This document shows, piece after piece, positions 30,041-40,237 of a stretch of DNA of 64,000 nucleotides; the first letter of the stretch is position 1, and each line of letters starts with the position of its first letter. The DNA is from Mesorhizobium qingshengii. GTDB taxonomy: Bacteria > Pseudomonadota > Alphaproteobacteria > Rhizobiales > Rhizobiaceae. Under the pieces are notes generated by a model that worked only from the letters and a program-made list of their open reading frames with translations, was not told where the DNA came from and searched no databases. The stretch spans positions 295,255 to 359,254 of the forward strand of contig NZ_JAPFQA010000006.1 of the NCBI RefSeq assembly GCF_027563465.1. Reading direction: 5' to 3'. A program made the translations under genes and the position numbers.

Positions 30041-31312
30041 ATGCGCATCACAATGACCTGCGCCGCGCTCGCGCTTGCCCTGGGCTCAGCCCCGGCCTTT
30101 GCGCAATCCGGCGAAATCACCATCTGGAGCTGGAACATCGCCGCCTCATCGCTGAAGGCGACCATTGCCGGCTTCAACAAGCAATTCCCCGACGTCAAGG
30201 TGACGGTCCAGGACCTCGGCAACCAGCCGACCTATGACAAGTCGATCGCCGGCTGCGCCGCCGGCGGCGTCGGCCTGCCTGACATCGTCTCCATCGAGAA
30301 CGGTGAGGCCGAGAACTACTGGAGCCAGTTCCCGGACTGCTTCGTCGACCTGCATACGCTGGGCTATACCGCACAGGATCAGGCGAAATTCCCCGATTTC
30401 AAGCGCACCGAGCTCGAAGTCGGCGACAAGGCCTATGCGATGCCATGGGATTCGGGGCCGGTTGCCGCGTTCTATCGCCGCGACTTCTACGAAAAGGCCG
30501 GCGTCGACCCGGCCTCGATCAAGACCTGGGATGATTTCATCGCTGCCGGCAAGAAGATCCAGGCCGCCAATCCGGGCGTCTCGATGACCAACGCCGATTT
30601 CAACGGCGACTCGGAATTCTTCCGCATGATCTCCAACGAACAGGGCTGCGCCTATTTCGCCGCCGATGGACAGTCGATCACGGTCAACCAGCCCAAATGC
30701 GTCGATGCCATGACCAAGGTCAAGGAGATGAAGGATGCAGGCATCGTTTCTTCCGCCGACTGGGGCACCAAGATCACCAACAACACGGCCGGCACCGTCG
30801 CCACCCAGATCTATGGCGGCTGGTATGAAGGCACCATTCGCACCGAATCGGCCGGTGAGAGCGGCAAATGGGGCGTCTATCTGATGCCGAGCCTCACCGC
30901 CGACGGGCCGCGCGCCGCCAATCTGGGTGGATCCTCGCTGGCCATCACGTCGGCGTCGAAGAACAAGGAAGCCGCCTACGCCTATTTGAAATACACGCTC
31001 GGAACCAATGAAGGCCAGATCACCATGCTGAAGGAATTCGGCCTCGTGCCCTCGCTGGTATCGGCGCTCAATGACCCCTACGTCTCGCAAGGTCTGCCCT
31101 ACTGGGGTGGCCAGGCGGTGTGGAAGGACATTCTCGGCACCTTGCCCAAAGTCGTCCCCAGCCGTGGCACCCAGTTCCAGAGCGATGCCGAGATCATCGT
31201 TCGCGCGGTGCAGACCAAATATCTTGCTGGTGGCTATGCCGACGCCAAGGCAGCGCTCGACGATGCCGCGAACCAGATCGCCGCGGCGACCGGACTGCCG
31301 GTCAAGTCGTGA
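30041..31312 (+). CDS. Sugar ABC transporter substrate-binding protein (LacE-like)
   Basis: 423 residues with signal peptide MRITMTCAALALALGSAPAFA. It is an extracellular solute-binding protein of the maltose/lactose group (CUT1): ITIWSWNIAASSLKATIAGFNKQFPDVKV, LPDIVSIENGEAENYW, YAMPWDSGPVAAFYRRDFYEKAGVDP and GGSSLAITSASKNKEAAYAYLKYTL. It resembles LacE of Agrobacterium, which suggests a beta-galactoside or related oligosaccharide, but specificity cannot be read. GGGAGGATTTCA precedes the ATG. First gene of an operon with two permeases and an ATPase. Confidence 0.9.
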   Translation: MRITMTCAALALALGSAPAFAQSGEITIWSWNIAASSLKATIAGFNKQFPDVKVTVQDLGNQPTYDKSIAGCAAGGVGLPDIVSIENGEAENYWSQFPDCFVDLHTLGYTAQDQAKFPDFKRTELEVGDKAYAMPWDSGPVAAFYRRDFYEKAGVDPASIKTWDDFIAAGKKIQAANPGVSMTNADFNGDSEFFRMISNEQGCAYFAADGQSITVNQPKCVDAMTKVKEMKDAGIVSSADWGTKITNNTAGTVATQIYGGWYEGTIRTESAGESGKWGVYLMPSLTADGPRAANLGGSSLAITSASKNKEAAYAYLKYTLGTNEGQITMLKEFGLVPSLVSALNDPYVSQGLPYWGGQAVWKDILGTLPKVVPSRGTQFQSDAEIIVRAVQTKYLAGGYADAKAALDDAANQIAAATGLPVKS

Positions 31313-31317
31313 TCCGG

Positions 31318-31480
31318 AGGTTCCTCTCCCCGGATCGGGACGGGGAGAGGGGCGCTCTCATCAATGGCTTCGCCAATCCCAATGTTGCAGGAAAGGCGCA
31401 GGCGTTGCGGCCATCTCCCTTCTCCCCGTCACCATACGGAGAGAAGGTGCCGGCAGGCGGATGAGGGGCAGCGCCGAGAT
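31318..31480. repeat. Composite RIME-like repeat between binding protein and permease
   Basis: Two hairpins occur: CTCTCCCCGGATCGGGACGGGGAGAG near 31324-31349 and the CTTCTCCCCGTCACCATACGGAGAGAAGG unit near 31420-31447, followed by GGATGAGGGGCAGCGC. The same arrangement, including CTTCGCCAAT..., is at 51880-52060. Its hairpins between binding protein and permease genes could set unequal expression, as is common in such operons. Confidence 0.75.
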
Positions 31481-31589
31481 CAACAGTTGATGCAGAATCC
31501 GCAGCCCTGCATTGGCTGGGGCATCGACACGGTACTCTCAACAGACACAAATCTGAAAGCACAACAAGCAGAGAAGAAGGAGGAGGAAG

Positions 31590-32450
31590 ATGCGCAACCG
31601 CAACGCCACGGCCTATCGCTTCCTCACGCCCTATCTGCTGATCTTTGCCGTTTTCTGGGTCTGGCCGATCATCAGCTCGTTCCTGATCTCCTTCCAGGCG
31701 ACGCGCACCGTGCCATGGCGGTTCGCGCCCGCCTTCAACTGGGGCCGGCTGATCGGCGATCCGGCCTTCTTCAACGCGCTGAAGAACACGCTGCTCATCC
31801 TCGTCATCCAGGTTCCGGTGATGATCGCGCTGGCCATGGTGATGGCGGTGCTTCTGAATTCGCCGCTGCTGAAGGCGAGGGGCCTCTACCGCTTCGCCTT
31901 CTTCGCCCCGGTCGTGGTCGGCGAGGTTGCCTATTCGGCGGTGTTCCGGCTGATGTTCAATCTCAATTTCGGCATCATCAACAAGCTCCTGAACAGCGTC
32001 GGCCTGCCCAGCATCGACTGGTTCTCCAACGTCACGCCGGCGATGGCATTGATCATGATCGCGGTGACCTGGCGCTGGGCCGGCTACAACGCCATCATCC
32101 TGCTCGCCGGCATGCAGTCCATTCCCGAAGATGTCTACGAGGCGGCAACACTCGACCGTGTCTCCAAGCTCAAGCAATTCTTCTTCATCACCCTGCCGCT
32201 CTTGAAGCCGGTCATCGTGTTCTGCCTCGTGCTGTCGATCATCGGCACCATGCAGCTGTTCACCGAGCCGTTCCTGATCACCGAGCGCGGCGGACCGGGT
32301 GGCGGCACCGAAACGCTCGGCCTGCTGCTCTACCGCCAGGGTTTTCGGTCGCTCAATTTCGGCTACGCCTCGGCCGTTGCCTACACCATGGCGGGGCTGG
32401 CGATCGCGATAACGCTGGTGCAACTGTGGCTGACGAGGGAAAAGCAATGA
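31590..32450 (+). CDS. Sugar ABC transporter permease (CUT1, LacF/MalF type)
   Basis: 286 residues, six predicted membrane spans. The cytoplasmic EAA loop is intact (YEAATLDRVSKLKQFFFITLPLLKP), and ERGGPGGGTETLGLLLYRQGF is typical of MalF-type partners. A strong GAAGGAGGAGGAAG site precedes the ATG. It pairs with the next permease; their genes overlap by ATGA. Confidence 0.92.
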   Translation: MRNRNATAYRFLTPYLLIFAVFWVWPIISSFLISFQATRTVPWRFAPAFNWGRLIGDPAFFNALKNTLLILVIQVPVMIALAMVMAVLLNSPLLKARGLYRFAFFAPVVVGEVAYSAVFRLMFNLNFGIINKLLNSVGLPSIDWFSNVTPAMALIMIAVTWRWAGYNAIILLAGMQSIPEDVYEAATLDRVSKLKQFFFITLPLLKPVIVFCLVLSIIGTMQLFTEPFLITERGGPGGGTETLGLLLYRQGFRSLNFGYASAVAYTMAGLAIAITLVQLWLTREKQ

Positions 32451-33283
32451 GTTCGCTGTCCGCCGCCCGCCTAAGACGCAGCATCGCGCTGCATCTCTTC
32501 CTCACGCCGCTGGCGCTGATCTGGCTGTTTCCGCTGTGGATGATGGTGGTGTTCTCCACCATGCCGGACAATGGCATCTTCAGCCCCGGCATCGAGCTTT
32601 TGCCGCATGGCAATTTCATCGACAATTTCAACAATCTGCAGCATGACACTGACTTCGTCGGCGCCATCGGCATTTCGGTCTCGGTGGCGGTGACCTATAC
32701 CTTCCTGTCGGTGCTGCTGACGTCGATGGCCGGGTGGGCGCTGGCCCGTTACCAGTTCTTCGGCAAGGGCGCGGTTGTCGCCATCATTCTCGGCACCATC
32801 ACGCTTCCCTACGCGGTGGTGCTGATCCCGCAATTCATCATGGTGGCGCGCGACTTCAAGCTCGCCAACACCTGGGTGGCGCTGATCGTGCCGCCGCTGT
32901 TCAATTCGCTCGGCGTGCTGTTCATGCGGCAGAGCTTCTCGATGATGCCGGACGATCTGTTCGACGCGGCGCGCGTCGAGGGGGTGAAGGAGTGGCGCAT
33001 CTTCCTGTTCGTCGCGCTGCCCCTGGCGCGGCCGATGCTGGCGGCGCTTGCCATCATCCTGTTCCTCGCCTCCTGGAACAATTACCTGTGGCCGCTTTTG
33101 ATCAACAGCCAGCCCGGTTCGATGACGGCGCCGGTGGCGCTCGGCACGCTGATCGGCCTCACCAAGGTGTCGTGGGGCGGCATCATGGCGGGCGCGGTGA
33201 TGCTGACGGTGCCGATGCTGATCGTCTTCGTGCTCTTGCAGCGTCATTTCATCGCCGGCATCGCCGCCGGCGCCATCAAGTAG
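32447..33283 (+). CDS. Sugar ABC transporter permease (CUT1, LacG/MalG type)
   Basis: 278 residues, six predicted spans with EAA loop FDAARVEGVKEWRIFLFVALPLARP. The start ATG at 32447 overlaps the stop of the first permease; the much longer open frame from 31364 runs out of frame through that permease and is not real. It is followed by a 179-bp inverted-repeat element before the ATPase gene. Confidence 0.92.
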   Translation: MSSLSAARLRRSIALHLFLTPLALIWLFPLWMMVVFSTMPDNGIFSPGIELLPHGNFIDNFNNLQHDTDFVGAIGISVSVAVTYTFLSVLLTSMAGWALARYQFFGKGAVVAIILGTITLPYAVVLIPQFIMVARDFKLANTWVALIVPPLFNSLGVLFMRQSFSMMPDDLFDAARVEGVKEWRIFLFVALPLARPMLAALAIILFLASWNNYLWPLLINSQPGSMTAPVALGTLIGLTKVSWGGIMAGAVMLTVPMLIVFVLLQRHFIAGIAAGAIK

Positions 33284-33285
33284 GA

Positions 33286-33464
33286 TAGAACGAGATGAGG
33301 TTAGATTGGAACATTCCGCCCGGCCCTTCGGGTTTCCCGTCGGCGGGCACCCGCTGCGTCGAGCCGCTTGAGCGATGGAACCCCATCGCTCATCGCACCT
33401 CTCCTGGCGGATTGCCTCGCCGATCGGGAAACAGAATGATCCAATCTAACCTCATCTCGCTCTA
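33286..33464. mobile_element. MITE-like long inverted-repeat element inside the sugar transporter operon
   Basis: Arms of 25 bp, 33286-33310 and 33440-33464, are complementary with one mismatch (core GAGATGAGGTTAGATTGG). Inside is a perfect hairpin GAGCGATGG-AACC-CCATCGCTC near 33372-33394. The element fills the gap between permease and ATPase, ending two bases before the ATPase ATG. No coding capacity. No target-site duplication was confirmed, so its mobile nature is inferred. Confidence 0.6.
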
Positions 33465-33466
33465 GC

Positions 33467-34550
<1,084 letters not shown>

Positions 34551-34552
<2 letters not shown>

Positions 34553-34660
34553 TGCATGTCGCCCAAAAGTGCACAGCGGTTCTGGGGCAACGACATGCAT
34601 GAACCAGGACGCATGTCGCCCAAAAGTGCGCAGCGGTTCTGGGGCAACGACATGCATGAA
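34551..34660. repeat. Tandem pair of palindromic repeats
   Basis: A ~46-base unit (GCATGTCGCCCAAAAGTG...GGCAACGACATGC) occurs at 34554-34599 and 34611-34656 with period 57 and one base difference in the compared core. Each copy has inverted ends GCATGTCG/CGACATGC. The block begins one base before the ATPase stop codon ends and lies in front of the oxidoreductase fusion. Confidence 0.8.
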
Positions 34661-34716
34661 ACCCAAACTTTTCTTTGCCCGGTCGCAATGCGTCGTGGCG
34701 ATTCAGGGAGATCCAA

Positions 34717-36735
34717 ATGAATTCCGAACCAGGAAAAATCCGCTGGGGCATCCTCGGACCGGGCGGCATCGCCAAGGCCTTCGCGGGCGGCGTCGCTGGC
34801 TCGCGCAACGGCGTGCTCGCCGCCATTGGCGCGCGCAACCCCGGCAAATCAGGCCTCGCCGAGGCCTTCCCTGGCGCACGCATCCTCAACGGTTATGATG
34901 CGCTGCTCGCCGATCCCGACATCGATGCCGTCTACATCTCGATTCCGCATCCCGGCCATGCGCAATGGGCGATCAGGGCGGCGGAAGCGGGAAAGCATGT
35001 GCTGTGCGAAAAGCCGCTTGGGCTGACCGCCTTCGAGGCCGACGCCATGATCCATGCGGCGCGCAAGGCCGGCACCTTTCTCGGCGAGGCCTTCATGTAC
35101 CGGCTGCATCCACAGACGCTGAAGCTGGTGGAATTGATCAGGTCCGGCATCATCGGCGACATCAGGATGATCAAGTCGAGCTTCGGCTTTGCCATGCCGG
35201 GCGTCATGCCGGAGCACCGGCTCTATGCCAACGATCTCGCCGGCGGCGGCATTCTCGACGTTGGCGGTTATCCCGTGTCGATGGCGCGGCTGATTGCCGG
35301 GGCGGCGGCGGGACTTCCCTTCGCCGAGCCGGACAAGGTGGTTGGCGCGGCCCATCTCGGCCAGTCCGGCGTCGATGAATGGGCCTCGGCGCTGCTGCAC
35401 TTTACCGGAGGCATCGTCGCCGAGGTCTCCTGCAGCATTTCGCTCAACCAGGACAATGTGCTGCGCATCCTCGGCACCAAGGGCCGCATCGAGGTGCCGG
35501 ACTTCTGGTTCGCCGGCGGCGACCGCGATGTCGGCCTCGGCCGGATCGACGTGATCGGCGCCGACGGCAACCGCGAGACCATCAGCGTCAACGAGAAGCG
35601 CCATGTCTATTCTTTCGAGGTCGACGCCGCCGGAGATGCCATCCTCGCCGGGCGGCAGGAGTTCGCCTGGCCGGGCATGGCGTGGGCCGACAGTCTCGGC
35701 ACCTTGCGTGTGCTCGACCGATGGCGCGCGGCGGTGGGGCTGGAGTACGAGATCGAGAAGGCCCCGCTGCGCACCAACACCATCTCTGGCCGGCCTTTGC
35801 GGTCCGGCGGCGCGGCGATCGGCAAGCGCACGATTCCGGGCCTGCCGAAGCCGGCGTCGGTGGTGGCGCTCGGCTTCGAGGATTTCCGCACCTTCTCCTC
35901 GGGGTCGATCCTGCTCGATGCCTTCTTCGAGGCCGGCGGCAATCTGTTCGACACCGGCTATGTCTATGGCGCCGGCTATACCGAGACGCTGCTTGGCGGG
36001 TGGTTGAAGAACCGTGGCGTGCGCGAGCAGTCGGTGATCATCGCCAAGGGCGCGCATACGCCGCTCTGCTATCCCGACGTGATCGGCAAGCAGCTTGCCC
36101 AGTCGCTCGACCGGCTGCAAACCGATCATGTCGATATCTATTTCATGCATCGCGACAATCCGGACGTGCCGGTCGGCGAATTCGTCGATGCGATGGATCG
36201 CGAGGTCAAGGCGGGTCGCATCCGGGGTCCGTTCGGCGGCTCGAACTGGACGATGCAGCGCATGGACGAGGCGATTGCCTATGCCGAGCGCACCGGCAAG
36301 CAGAAGCCCGGCGCGCTCTCCAACAATTTTTCGCTGGCCGAAATGCTGGAGCCGATCTGGCCGGGTTGTGTCACCTCGTCCACCGATGACTGGAAGGCCT
36401 GGCTGGCCGCCCGGCAGATGCCGAATTTCGCCTGGTCGAGCCAAGGCCGAGGCTTCTTCACCGACCGCGCCGGGCGCGACCGGCGCGACAGCGAGGAGCT
36501 GGTGCGGGTCTGGTATTCGGAGCGCAATTTCGGCCGCCGTGACCGGGCAATCGAACTTGCCGCGAAGCTGGGCAAGAGCCCGATCCATATTGCACTGGCC
36601 TATGTGCTCAATCAGCCCTTCCCATCCATTCCGCTGATCGGACCACGCACGCTGGATGAGCTCGACGACAGCCTGCAAGCACTAGATGTCGTGCTCTCAC
36701 CCGACGACCTGAAATGGCTGGACGGAGCCGGCTAG
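34717..36735 (+). CDS. Gfo/Idh/MocA oxidoreductase fused to aldo/keto reductase
   Basis: 672 residues. The N-terminal ~340 residues are a Gfo/Idh/MocA NAD(P) sugar oxidoreductase (IRWGILGPGGIAKAFAGGV, the EKPLG motif and GGGILDVGGYPVSMARL). From about residue 365 a second enzyme follows, an aldo/keto reductase with its Asp-Tyr-Lys-His tetrad present (LFDTGYVYG, IIAKGAH, YFMHRDNP) and C-terminal NQPFPSIPLIGPRTLDEL. AGGGAGA precedes the ATG; a GTG-type start further up is less likely. It sits downstream of the sugar transporter and probably oxidises and reduces the imported sugar or glycoside in two steps. Substrate unknown. Confidence 0.92.
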   Translation: MNSEPGKIRWGILGPGGIAKAFAGGVAGSRNGVLAAIGARNPGKSGLAEAFPGARILNGYDALLADPDIDAVYISIPHPGHAQWAIRAAEAGKHVLCEKPLGLTAFEADAMIHAARKAGTFLGEAFMYRLHPQTLKLVELIRSGIIGDIRMIKSSFGFAMPGVMPEHRLYANDLAGGGILDVGGYPVSMARLIAGAAAGLPFAEPDKVVGAAHLGQSGVDEWASALLHFTGGIVAEVSCSISLNQDNVLRILGTKGRIEVPDFWFAGGDRDVGLGRIDVIGADGNRETISVNEKRHVYSFEVDAAGDAILAGRQEFAWPGMAWADSLGTLRVLDRWRAAVGLEYEIEKAPLRTNTISGRPLRSGGAAIGKRTIPGLPKPASVVALGFEDFRTFSSGSILLDAFFEAGGNLFDTGYVYGAGYTETLLGGWLKNRGVREQSVIIAKGAHTPLCYPDVIGKQLAQSLDRLQTDHVDIYFMHRDNPDVPVGEFVDAMDREVKAGRIRGPFGGSNWTMQRMDEAIAYAERTGKQKPGALSNNFSLAEMLEPIWPGCVTSSTDDWKAWLAARQMPNFAWSSQGRGFFTDRAGRDRRDSEELVRVWYSERNFGRRDRAIELAAKLGKSPIHIALAYVLNQPFPSIPLIGPRTLDELDDSLQALDVVLSPDDLKWLDGAG

Positions 36736-36764
36736 GGCCATTTCGGCAACGATCATGCCGGAAG

Positions 36765-36823
36765 GCGCAGATACTTGGGCAAAGCGCGGATACCTGAGTA
36801 AAGGCGCGGATACCTGAGTAAAG
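36765..36823. repeat. Short tandem repeat, 20-bp unit
   Basis: GCGCGGATACCTGAGTAAAG is repeated exactly at 36784-36803 and 36804-36823, preceded by a degenerate 19-bp copy at 36765-36783. It lies between the convergent fusion gene and the NTF2-like gene. Confidence 0.85.
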
Positions 36824-36896
36824 GAAGGTCACCGTACGGACGGCCACACGCCGGCGCCGCGCTGCTGTTGGTGCAGTGGGACTGCAATGCCGACCG

Positions 36897-37250
36897 TCAA
36901 TCGAGGAATGTGTACAGCGCCGAAATTCGTCCCTCACTAACAACGATGACGTCGAGACCTGTAATACGTTTCGAATCGTTCTGGGGGCCGAAGCTCCAAG
37001 CAAGACGTCCCGCGTCCAGAAGGACCTGGCATTCGCCGAGTTCGGCAAACTCGAAGTCTGGCATCATCTCGAGCAGAGCACTCACGGCCCGATCGAGCGC
37101 CAGCCAGCCGACGTGGCGGGCGTGAGAATCCGAGAAAACGCAGTCGGGGGAGAAAATCTGCTGGATCGCGGCCAGGCGGCGCGTTTTGTCGCGCTCTCCA
37201 AAGACTTCGTGGAGATTTCGCTTGGCAAGTGTCTCAATTGAGTTGGGCAT
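36897..37250 (-). CDS. NTF2-like (SnoaL-type) protein
   Basis: 117 residues, the normal size of a single SnoaL/NTF2-like cone fold: MPNSIETLAKRNLHEVFGERDKTRRLAAIQQIFSPDCVFSDSH and a beta-rich C-terminus (ITGLDVIVVSEGRISALYTFLD). Such proteins bind or isomerise small molecules; the ligand is unknown. ACAGGAAG precedes the ATG. A frameshifted relative lies directly upstream on the same strand. Confidence 0.8.
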   Translation of the reverse strand: MPNSIETLAKRNLHEVFGERDKTRRLAAIQQIFSPDCVFSDSHARHVGWLALDRAVSALLEMMPDFEFAELGECQVLLDAGRLAWSFGPQNDSKRITGLDVIVVSEGRISALYTFLD

Positions 37251-37261
37251 GGCGACTTCCT

Positions 37262-37570
37262 GTCGACTGGCTGATAGTCGGTTTCGATGCGCTTGTTGGT
37301 GCGTTTGACAACCGATGCCAGACGACCCACGACCGCGGCCCTCTGACCGCTGGCCATCACGTCCTCGATGTCCACGCTCTCCTTGGTTGATCAGCTCTCG
37401 CGTGCCACGGAAGAAATCCGCGACGCTCTGGCGACCCTTTTGCTTGCCGATCCACGGTAGCACCCCATCGTCCCCCTGTCTTTCGAAGACCACATCTTTG
37501 GCAAAATCCCCGGCGATGGCGTCCGGATCTTCTCCGGTGCCGACCGTATCCAGAATGGCGTGATCATCAG
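37262..37570 (-). pseudogene. Broken NTF2-like (SnoaL-type) gene
   Basis: Two frames join to give one NTF2-like protein. One reads LDTVGTGEDPDAIAGDF, VVFERQGDDG and SVADFFRGTRELINQ; after one base shift the other reads ESVDIEDVMASGQRAAVVGRLASVVKRTNKRIETDYQ. Removing one A in the CCAAGG near 37381-37385 restores NQESVDIEDV. The C-terminal third expected for the family is missing; the frame runs straight into the intact NTF2-like gene. The N-terminus lacks a clear start. Most likely a decayed tandem neighbour. Confidence 0.65.
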
Positions 37571-37645
37571 CCAACTCGGCCGCGCGAATTTCGACGACAT
37601 ATCGAGTGAATGCCTGGGCAACGGAAGTTCGCCAGGCGGGAGGCT

Positions 37646-38560
37646 TCACTTCGGATCGTCTTCGCCCGACACCTTGGCGCCGCGCCTGGCCGGGGTTCTC
37701 ATGCTGGCGTACATGCCGGTGGTGCGGAACTGGCTGGGCGTGATGCCGTAGCAGCGTCGGAAGACCTTCGAAAAATAGTTCGCGTCCTCGAAACCGCAAA
37801 GGATGGCGACTTCCTTCACCGGCAGGAAATCGGCCTTGGTCAGCAGCTTCGCCGCGCGCTGCAGGCGCTGCTGCAGCACGAACTCAGCCGGCGGCAGCCC
37901 TTCGCTTTCGGCGAAACAGCGTGAGAAATGGGCTCGGCTCAGGCCACTGATCTGGACGAGGTCCGCCACCGGCAGCGGCCCGTCGAGATTGGCATTGATG
38001 TGATCGATGACCGGCTGCATGGCGCTCTGTTTATCGGCAAAGGCATGTGAGCCGAACACATCGTCATAGAGCGCCATGGCAGCCTCGTAGGCAACGGCGG
38101 AAGCAGCACCCGGCGAAGCGGCTCCCTTGATGAGGCGCAGGCTGCAATCGGCAAGATGATCGATCGTCGCCGGCTGCAGCCGAAACACCGGACCCGAGGT
38201 GCCGAGGATCGATTTGTGGATGCGCAGCGCCTCCTCGCCGTTCATCGAGATCCAGAAATATTCCCAGCGCTCGTCCCTGGCCAGCCAGTAGCGGTGGTTG
38301 TGCGGCACCAGCACAAGCAGGGTGTCGTTCTTCTGCAGGCGATAATCGCGATTCTCGTAGCGCAGCCGGCCGGTTCCGCTGATCGTGTGCTGGAGCACGG
38401 TGAACGGTGTCTGGCCGCGCCTGCGTCCGTCCCAGTCATAGGTTTCGTCCTCGCGCACCTCATAGCCCGTGCTCGTCGGCATGGCATGCAGTCGCTGGCC
38501 GCCGCGTGGCAGCGAGATCGTTCGCATGGATTGTCCGTTGGCTATCAAATCCTGCAGCAC
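37646..38560 (-). CDS. agpT: AraC-family regulator of the alpha-galactoside locus
   Basis: 304 residues. An N-terminal sugar-sensing domain (VLQHTISGTGRLRYENRDYRLQKNDTLLVLVPHNHRYWL) precedes paired AraC helix-turn-helix motifs (VADLVQISGLSRAHFSRCFAESEG and VKEVAILCGFEDANYFSKVFRRCYGITPSQFR). The GTG at 38560 with AAGGG upstream is used; the ATG at 38527 is an alternative. It is divergent from the GH4/agp genes, and the same place in S. meliloti holds agpT, so it probably activates them in response to alpha-galactosides. The symbol is by position and family. Confidence 0.82.
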   Translation of the reverse strand: MLQDLIANGQSMRTISLPRGGQRLHAMPTSTGYEVREDETYDWDGRRRGQTPFTVLQHTISGTGRLRYENRDYRLQKNDTLLVLVPHNHRYWLARDERWEYFWISMNGEEALRIHKSILGTSGPVFRLQPATIDHLADCSLRLIKGAASPGAASAVAYEAAMALYDDVFGSHAFADKQSAMQPVIDHINANLDGPLPVADLVQISGLSRAHFSRCFAESEGLPPAEFVLQQRLQRAAKLLTKADFLPVKEVAILCGFEDANYFSKVFRRCYGITPSQFRTTGMYASMRTPARRGAKVSGEDDPK

Positions 38561-38773
38561 AAAATTACCCTTGAAAGCATAATCCTTCTCTGGTCGCGCT
38601 CACGAATAAGCGCATAATCGCCCACGAAAAGCGAGAGAGATCCGCAGGCGAGGAGCGGATAGGGAGGTTGGCAGGCCGGAATCAGGCTTGTCCCGCACAC
38701 ATGTCATCGCATGGGGCTGCAATCCACTCCTGTCATTTCCTGCCTGTCATTCGAACAAAATGAGGTGCGGCTG

Positions 38774-40237
38774 ATGAGTTTCAAAATCGCTATCATCGGT
38801 GCCGGCAGCGTCGGCTTCACCAAGAAGCTGTTCACCGACATTCTGTGCGTGCCCGAATTCAAGGATATCGAATTCGCGCTCACCGACGTCAGCGAGCACA
38901 ATCTTCAGATGATCAAGGCGATCCTCGACAGGATCGTCGAGGCAAACGCATTGCCGACCAGGGTGACGGCGACGACTGAGCGCCGCAAGGCGCTCGAAGG
39001 CGCACGCTATGTCATCAGCTGCGTGCGGGTCGGCGGCCTCGAAGCCTATGCGGACGACATCCGCATTCCCCTCAAATATGGCATCGACCAATGCGTCGGC
39101 GACACGATCTGCGCCGGCGGCATTCTCTATGGCCAGCGCAACATTCCGGTGATCCTGGATTTCTGCAAGGACATACGCGAGGTCGCCGAGACGAACGCCA
39201 AATTCCTCAACTATGCCAACCCGATGGCGATGAACACCTGGGCGGCGATCGAATACGGCAAGGTCGACACGGTGGGCCTCTGCCACGGCGTCCAGCACGG
39301 CGCCGAGCAGATCGCGGAGGTTCTGGGCGCGAAGTCCAGGCGGGAGCTCGACTATGTCTGTTCCGGCATCAACCACCAGACCTGGTTCATCGACCTGCGG
39401 CTCAACGGCCGCAAGATCGGCAAGGACGAGCTGGTTGCGGCCTTCGAGGCGCATCCGGTTTACTCGCAGCAGGAAAAGCTGCGCATCGACGTCTTGAAGC
39501 GCTTCGGCGTCTATTCGACCGAAAGCAACGGCCATCTTTCCGAGTATCTGCCCTGGTACCGCAAACGCCCCGACGAGATCACGCGCTGGATCGACATGTC
39601 CGACTGGATCCATGGCGAGACGGGCGGCTATCTCCGCTACTCCACGGAAACCCGCAACTGGTTCGAGACGGAATATCCGCAATTCCTCGAAGCGGCATCG
39701 AAGCCGATCGATCCTTCGAGGCGCTCGAACGAGCATGCCAGCCACATATTGGAGGCGCTGGAGACCAACCGCGTCTATCGGGGGCACTTCAACGTCAGGA
39801 ACAATGGCGTGATCACCAATCTGCCGCAGGACGCCATCATCGAGTCGCCCGGTTTCGTCGACCGTTTCGGCATCAATATGGCTGCCGGCATCACGCTGCC
39901 GGAAGCCTGCGCCGCCACCTGCACCGCCTCGATCAATGTGCAGCGCATGTCGGTGCATGCCGCGATATCAGGCGACATCGATCTCTTGAAGCTTGCCGTG
40001 CTGCATGACCCGCTGGTCGGCGCGGTTTCGACCCCGGAGGAGGTCTGGCAGATGGTCGACGAAATGGTCGTCGCCCAGGCAGCATGGCTGCCGCAATATG
40101 CCCATGCGGTTCCGGCCGCCAGGGAGCGGCTGTCGACATCGGCGGTGAAGACCCGCGAGTGGGCGGGCGCGGCGCGGCGCAGCGTTCGCTCGATCGACGA
40201 ATTGCGCGCCGAAAAGGCGCTGAAACAGGCGGGCTGA
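38774..40237 (+). CDS. melA: Alpha-galactosidase, glycoside hydrolase family 4
   Basis: 487 residues. NAD-binding N-terminus MSFKIAIIGAGSVGFTKKLFTDIL, DTICAGGILYG, LNYANPMAMNTWA, and the metal-site motif GLCHGVQHGAEQIAE are GH4 marks (Mn2+ and NAD+ dependent, redox-assisted hydrolysis). It cleaves alpha-galactosides such as melibiose or raffinose in the cytoplasm. The ATG at 38774 follows GAGGTG. It heads the agp transporter genes; S. meliloti has the paralogues agaL1 and agaL2 in the same setting, and this is one of two copies here. Confidence 0.9.
   Translation: MSFKIAIIGAGSVGFTKKLFTDILCVPEFKDIEFALTDVSEHNLQMIKAILDRIVEANALPTRVTATTERRKALEGARYVISCVRVGGLEAYADDIRIPLKYGIDQCVGDTICAGGILYGQRNIPVILDFCKDIREVAETNAKFLNYANPMAMNTWAAIEYGKVDTVGLCHGVQHGAEQIAEVLGAKSRRELDYVCSGINHQTWFIDLRLNGRKIGKDELVAAFEAHPVYSQQEKLRIDVLKRFGVYSTESNGHLSEYLPWYRKRPDEITRWIDMSDWIHGETGGYLRYSTETRNWFETEYPQFLEAASKPIDPSRRSNEHASHILEALETNRVYRGHFNVRNNGVITNLPQDAIIESPGFVDRFGINMAAGITLPEACAATCTASINVQRMSVHAAISGDIDLLKLAVLHDPLVGAVSTPEEVWQMVDEMVVAQAAWLPQYAHAVPAARERLSTSAVKTREWAGAARRSVRSIDELRAEKALKQAG

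Noticed and set aside
31364..33283. A 639-codon frame that would fuse extra sequence to the second sugar permease
   Set aside because: Its first half overlaps the first permease out of frame; the real permease starts at 32447 by an ATGA overlap.
36765..36823. Repeated units read as a possible CRISPR array
   Set aside because: The units are directly adjacent with no spacers and only two to three copies; no cas genes are present.
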